From: DASZZV01 sp035544835
GTDB lineage: Bacteria; Acidobacteriota; Thermoanaerobaculia; Gp7-AA8
Length of the DNA stretch: 28,276 nt
Reading direction: 5' to 3'
NCBI GenBank assembly: GCA_035544835.1
Contig: DASZZV010000181.1
Coordinates: 1-28,276, forward strand
Position numbers and translations under genes: made by a program. The notes under the pieces were generated by a model that had not been told where the DNA came from, ran no database searches, and worked only from the letters and a program-made list of their open reading frames with translations. This document shows positions 25,004 through 28,276 of this stretch, in pieces. Within the stretch, counting starts at the first letter, position 1. The number at the start of each line of letters is the position of its first letter.

Positions 25004-27550
25004 CTATGGGAAGACCGAGAAGCAGCTCGAGGGCACTGTATAGGAGCTGCCACCGCGGGTGATATCGAGAGTCCCCACTGTCGCTGAGGCAGCGGAAGTG
25101 CTCACGGTCTGCGCGGCGCGCGCACTTCCGCGAAGGCCGATCAAAGTGCTTCCGGCACCGATAACACCGCGAGTCTGTACGGCGTTGATTTTGGCGACAT
25201 CGATCTTCACCGTGACGGTCCCATTGGTCAGGTTGAACGATCCGCCATCGGCTGGCGTGGTCGACGCGGTGTAGGTCAGCCCGCCAGAGCTGATACGAAG
25301 GCCCCTTCCCCACTTGAAGCTCTGAGCACCCGTGTCGTCGGAGGAGGCCTCGAGGAACCACTGGTCGGCTCGATCGGACAGACCCGGCTTCGAGGGATTC
25401 GACGCGAAGTGCATGCGCCAGATGCCGGTCGGCGGCACGAAGGTCAGGCCACTGAGTTTCATCGTAGCCGTCAATAGCGTCTTTCCTCCGCTCGACTCGC
25501 AACCGTACCGGATATTGACGATGTCGACTGGATTGTCGGTGGCGAGAATCGACGGACTGTAGGTGCGAAGCTGTGCGTCATGGCGTTGATCGACGACCTG
25601 CGGCTGAGAGGGATCGATGGTTGAATCGCTCTGGCCCTGCCCGAGATTGACACGTCTTCCTGTGTGCATGCTGAGCCCGTCGATCTGATGGATGACATAA
25701 GCGCTGCCGGTGAAGTCATTGGAGTCATCAGAGAAGGCCATCAAGGCTAGTCCCTGCGGATCGAGGTCTATCTGGAAGAAGTCACCCAGGTTCCTGTTGG
25801 CAGCTCCCCCGAAACCACCCAGACTGATGTTCGATCCGTGAACGTAGTGATCGCTGGCAACGGCAGTATAGAAGGTCGGATTCTGCGCGGTGGCATCGGT
25901 GGTCTGAGCGAAGTAGACCTTCCAGTTGGCGGCATCGTTGTTCGCGCCAGCGCCATCTTCCGTGTCGGCGGCCTCGGTGCCAAACCAGGCGATGGCCACG
26001 CTGCCCGGCCCTTTGCCAGCGGCCATCCAGGGGAACAGCGACCGGGATGGAGAAGAGAGGTTGCTCACTCGAACCGACTGCGACCAGGTTTCGCCATGAT
26101 CGGTCGAGTGCGCCAGGTAGATTCCCTCACCGGCGTCCGAGTAGGTCACGTACACCGTTCCGTCAGCGCCGACCTTCACGCAGGGAAAGAGCGCGGAAAT
26201 GGTGGTGCCCTTGCCAGTGGCGGCGACGTGCGACGCGTAGACGAGCGGTGCCACTCCAGCCACCGTCGGGCGGCCAACGGTGACCATCACCTGGTTGGCT
26301 TTAACGCCCTGATAGCAGAAGTACACGGTTCCGTCATTCTGGTCGACGGCCACGTTGCCGGTCGTATTTCCTCCCAGCGCAGCGAGAACGGCCGGGCCGT
26401 ACGTCAGCCCTCCATCATCGGAGCGGTTGACATAAAACTTAGAGGTCGCGACAAGGCCGGTGAACTCGCGATACGCAAGGTACACAATCTTGCTTCCCTG
26501 GAAGTCCATCCAGTTGCGATCGTCCTCAGGCACCGTGACGTTGCCATCCGGATTGCGCATGAAGGTCTCGGCGCGGTCGGTGGAGCGCTGCGCCGAGATA
26601 TTTGCCGCCACGAGGCTTGTGGTGGCGACAATCGGAGGGGCACCGGGTGACGGCGCGGCATAACCTACCGCGATATCCATATCGCCGCCCCCATCTGCCG
26701 GCGTACGAAGCGTGTTGATGTTGTCAGGCATTGTCGCGTCGGGCTGTCCTTTGTAGGTCGGGTTCGTGATGTTGCCATCTGCATCGATCAAGGCCCCCGC
26801 ACTCCTGAGGAAGGGATCGAAGGTCGGGCTGTCGGGGTTGAGGTCGAAACGCCAGATGTCATCGCCGGCCGTGAGACCGCGAATAGAGCCAACGTAGGCG
26901 TTTCCGGCAAAATCGATACGGGCGCTCGGCTCGCTGCCTCCGGTCGTGCCGTTCGCATAGAGAGCGCGACTCCGGCTGAAGCGAAGATGAGTCTTGTTAC
27001 CGGTAACGAACTTCGGCGTGCGCACCGGTACGGTGGGTATGGTCTCGATCGTTAAAGTGCCGTGGTATGCATCGAGCACTCCCACGGTGAAGTAAACGAC
27101 GTGCACGGTGTACACGTCGTTGATGCCCGTCGAGATTACGCCGAGGTCGAAGGTATTCTCCTCGAGCGTCGAGGGAGGACTTCCCGCAGACTTCGAGACG
27201 ACCGCGCCGGTCGTATTGCTGGCTGCATGCACGTAGACGTCATAGTCGTCGGCAGGATTTGTCCAGGTGATGGCGAACCGTACGCGCTTTCCTGAATAAT
27301 CGCCGGGGGCAACCGTGACAGTGAAAGTGTCACAGTTCTTACCGTCTGTGCAGTTGGTGTCAGCCGAGCTGGTCCCGATCGGATTCAGAGCGTCGTCCAT
27401 GTACGCAGGACCCGGAAAACCATTCCAGCTCGTCGAGACGCTGCTCAACGACAGAGTGCCGCTGGCGGGGGTCGCGGCGAAGAGGGCCGGTGCACTTACT
27501 GCAAGAAAAATCAGCACGGAAGCCCAGAACTTGATGCGGCATGTTTTCAT
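25004..27550 (-). CDS. Secreted BNR/Asp-box beta-propeller protein with PPC-like N-terminal domain
   Basis: This is a protein of 848 aa. The start at 27550 has AGGAGAAGAAG directly upstream and a signal peptide (KFWASVLIFLAVSAPALFAA). A PPC-like beta domain follows, about 35-190 (DTFTVTVAPGDYSGKRVRFAITW, DDYDVYVHAAS). The middle is a propeller with Asp-boxes SDDGGLTYGPAV (about residue 375) and STDHGETWSQSV (about 480). A degenerate box, STDRAETF, lies further upstream. This resembles the exo-sialidase fold, but I see no FRIP motif or arginine triad, so enzyme activity is doubtful. The C-terminal 200 residues form further beta-rich structure, ending VPSSCFSVFP. It is probably surface-exposed or released. 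It diverges from the lipoprotein gene and has its own terminator. Confidence 0.8.
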   Translation of the reverse strand: MKTCRIKFWASVLIFLAVSAPALFAATPASGTLSLSSVSTSWNGFPGPAYMDDALNPIGTSSADTNCTDGKNCDTFTVTVAPGDYSGKRVRFAITWTNPADDYDVYVHAASNTTGAVVSKSAGSPPSTLEENTFDLGVISTGINDVYTVHVVYFTVGVLDAYHGTLTIETIPTVPVRTPKFVTGNKTHLRFSRSRALYANGTTGGSEPSARIDFAGNAYVGSIRGLTAGDDIWRFDLNPDSPTFDPFLRSAGALIDADGNITNPTYKGQPDATMPDNINTLRTPADGGGDMDIAVGYAAPSPGAPPIVATTSLVAANISAQRSTDRAETFMRNPDGNVTVPEDDRNWMDFQGSKIVYLAYREFTGLVATSKFYVNRSDDGGLTYGPAVLAALGGNTTGNVAVDQNDGTVYFCYQGVKANQVMVTVGRPTVAGVAPLVYASHVAATGKGTTISALFPCVKVGADGTVYVTYSDAGEGIYLAHSTDHGETWSQSVRVSNLSSPSRSLFPWMAAGKGPGSVAIAWFGTEAADTEDGAGANNDAANWKVYFAQTTDATAQNPTFYTAVASDHYVHGSNISLGGFGGAANRNLGDFFQIDLDPQGLALMAFSDDSNDFTGSAYVIHQIDGLSMHTGRRVNLGQGQSDSTIDPSQPQVVDQRHDAQLRTYSPSILATDNPVDIVNIRYGCESSGGKTLLTATMKLSGLTFVPPTGIWRMHFASNPSKPGLSDRADQWFLEASSDDTGAQSFKWGRGLRISSGGLTYTASTTPADGGSFNLTNGTVTVKIDVAKINAVQTRGVIGAGSTLIGLRGSARAAQTVSTSAASATVGTLDITRGGSSYTVPSSCFSVFP

Positions 27551-27603
27551 CTTCTTCTCCTGACCTTTATGGATGACCGACGGCAGTATGATCATTTTCC
27601 GGT

Positions 27604-27609
27604 AGTATA
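27604..27609 (-). promoter_or_regulatory. Possible -10 (TATACT) for the BNR-protein gene
   Basis: In the divergent spacer 27551-27671, TATACT on the minus strand sits in an AT-rich patch inside a short inverted repeat (GGTAG-TATAG-CTACC, 27601-27615). A weak -35 candidate, TTGGAA, is 19 bp upstream. The transcript leader would be about 45-50 nt. This is the most AT-rich point of the spacer, but the call is tentative. Confidence 0.35.
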
Positions 27610-27671
27610 GCTACCATTAAATATGTGTTTCCAATCTAGCAAACGACGTACCACAACCGGAGACTGGTCCA

Positions 27672-28259
27672 ATGACAAGCTTTCTGCGCCACCTTCAGCA
27701 AGGGTGTCCCATTCTGTTTCTGGTGGTTTGCGTAACTGGATGTAGTAGTGCTCGGCGCCCGACTCCAGCGGATGCATGCGACCTTCTGAAGGCGGGAGAG
27801 GTCGCCATTTCTCAAGGTGCAATGCCAGTCGATTCACAAGGATCTGTGCATTCCGGCGGGGGCGTCACAATCACCCAGTGTTTTTATAGTTTGCCCGGCA
27901 ATACCGGCTCGGTTGCTCTGGAGGTGACGAGGCCTGATCGGCTTGGTCGGCGAGCCACCTGCAAAATCTGGAATCAGAGATTCGGAAAGGGGAAAAGCGA
28001 GGGGGAAGAGGAAGAGCGGCGCGAGCGTGGAGAAGCTGGAGAGAGCAAAAGGGAGTCGGGCCAGTCACGCGAAGTTCACGCAATCCCGGTGGAGGGTGTA
28101 GGCGATGCGGCGGCGTGGACTGGAAACCGGGTGAGCGGCGCGCTCTACGTGCTGACGCGATTCGCAATTCTCCGCATCAGCCTGGGTGGTCCCGGCGATG
28201 TGAACACGAAAATCGACGGTGCGAGGCGGCTCGCCCAAAAGGCGATTCCGCGCCTCTAA
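27672..28259 (+). CDS. Lipoprotein of unknown function (DUF3558-like)
   Basis: This is a protein of 195 aa. The N-terminal signal has a good lipobox (VCVTGC, cysteine at residue 24). The mature part starts DACDLLKAGEVAISQGAMP and includes VTITQCFYSL and, later, VEGVGDAAAWTGNRVSGALYVL. This order resembles DUF3558-type lipoproteins (DACxLLTxxEV, GDxAxW). Between them lies a very charged insert of about 30 residues (residues about 107-135, with GEEEERRERGEAGESKRE) not expected of such a fold. GGAG lies about 10 nt before the ATG. It is probably anchored at the inner or outer membrane. Function is unknown. Confidence 0.78.
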   Translation: MTSFLRHLQQGCPILFLVVCVTGCSSARRPTPADACDLLKAGEVAISQGAMPVDSQGSVHSGGGVTITQCFYSLPGNTGSVALEVTRPDRLGRRATCKIWNQRFGKGKSEGEEEERRERGEAGESKRESGQSREVHAIPVEGVGDAAAWTGNRVSGALYVLTRFAILRISLGGPGDVNTKIDGARRLAQKAIPRL

Positions 28260-28276
28260 CTAACTCGATGAAAAGA

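Noticed and set aside
25004..27550. True sialidase activity for the BNR protein
   Set aside because: Asp-boxes only show the propeller fold. I did not find the FRIP motif or the arginine triad, and no sialic acid genes are present.

Overview
The window comes from a GC-rich bacterium with a didermal envelope. A large TonB-dependent receptor with an N-terminal carboxypeptidase-regulatory (Oar-like) domain, an M13 peptidase, many secreted lipoproteins and several intergenic palindromic repeat families fit Acidobacteriota or a related soil/sediment phylum. That placement is inference from gene style, not from a marker gene.

Region 1 (1-14500) is a carbohydrate-use locus. On the minus strand, reading from right to left, it holds a LacI-type regulator, an Oar-like TonB receptor, a lipoprotein glucanase of the Glycoamylase/GH144 type, a lipoprotein sugar-binding protein, two MalF/MalG-type permeases and a large secreted six-hairpin-type glycosidase with carbohydrate-binding domains. 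Four of these junctions overlap as ATGA or TGATG, so translation is probably coupled. A GH1 beta-glucosidase diverges from the regulator, and a 20-bp LacI-type operator lies between them. A MalK/UgpC-type ATPase, cut by the left edge, converges on the operon and overlaps its last gene by 30 bp. The simplest reading is uptake of a glucan fragment over the outer membrane, periplasmic trimming, ABC import and cytoplasmic cleavage to glucose. Beta-1,2-glucan is a plausible but unproven substrate.

Region 2 (14501-20205) has a secreted M13 metallopeptidase, then two tandem paralogues of an unfamiliar membrane protein. Each has N-terminal membrane helices, a GIDE/BAM-like domain, another helix, ankyrin repeats and an NTF2-like C-terminal domain. 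Their upstream regions are duplicated as well.

Region 3 (20187-22857) is a serine beta-lactamase-like hydrolase gene bracketed by two direct copies of a roughly 200-bp composite repeat. One copy is interrupted by a 742-nt group II intron with no reverse transcriptase. The other copy shows the exact empty site.

Region 4 (22858-28276) has a GT39/ArnT-like membrane glycosyltransferase fused to TPRs, a secreted BNR-type propeller protein with its own terminator, and a divergent lipoprotein.

Palindromic repeats recur throughout. In at least two genes they have entered the reading frame without breaking it: the signal-peptide junction of the large glycosidase and the C-terminus of the sugar-binding protein.
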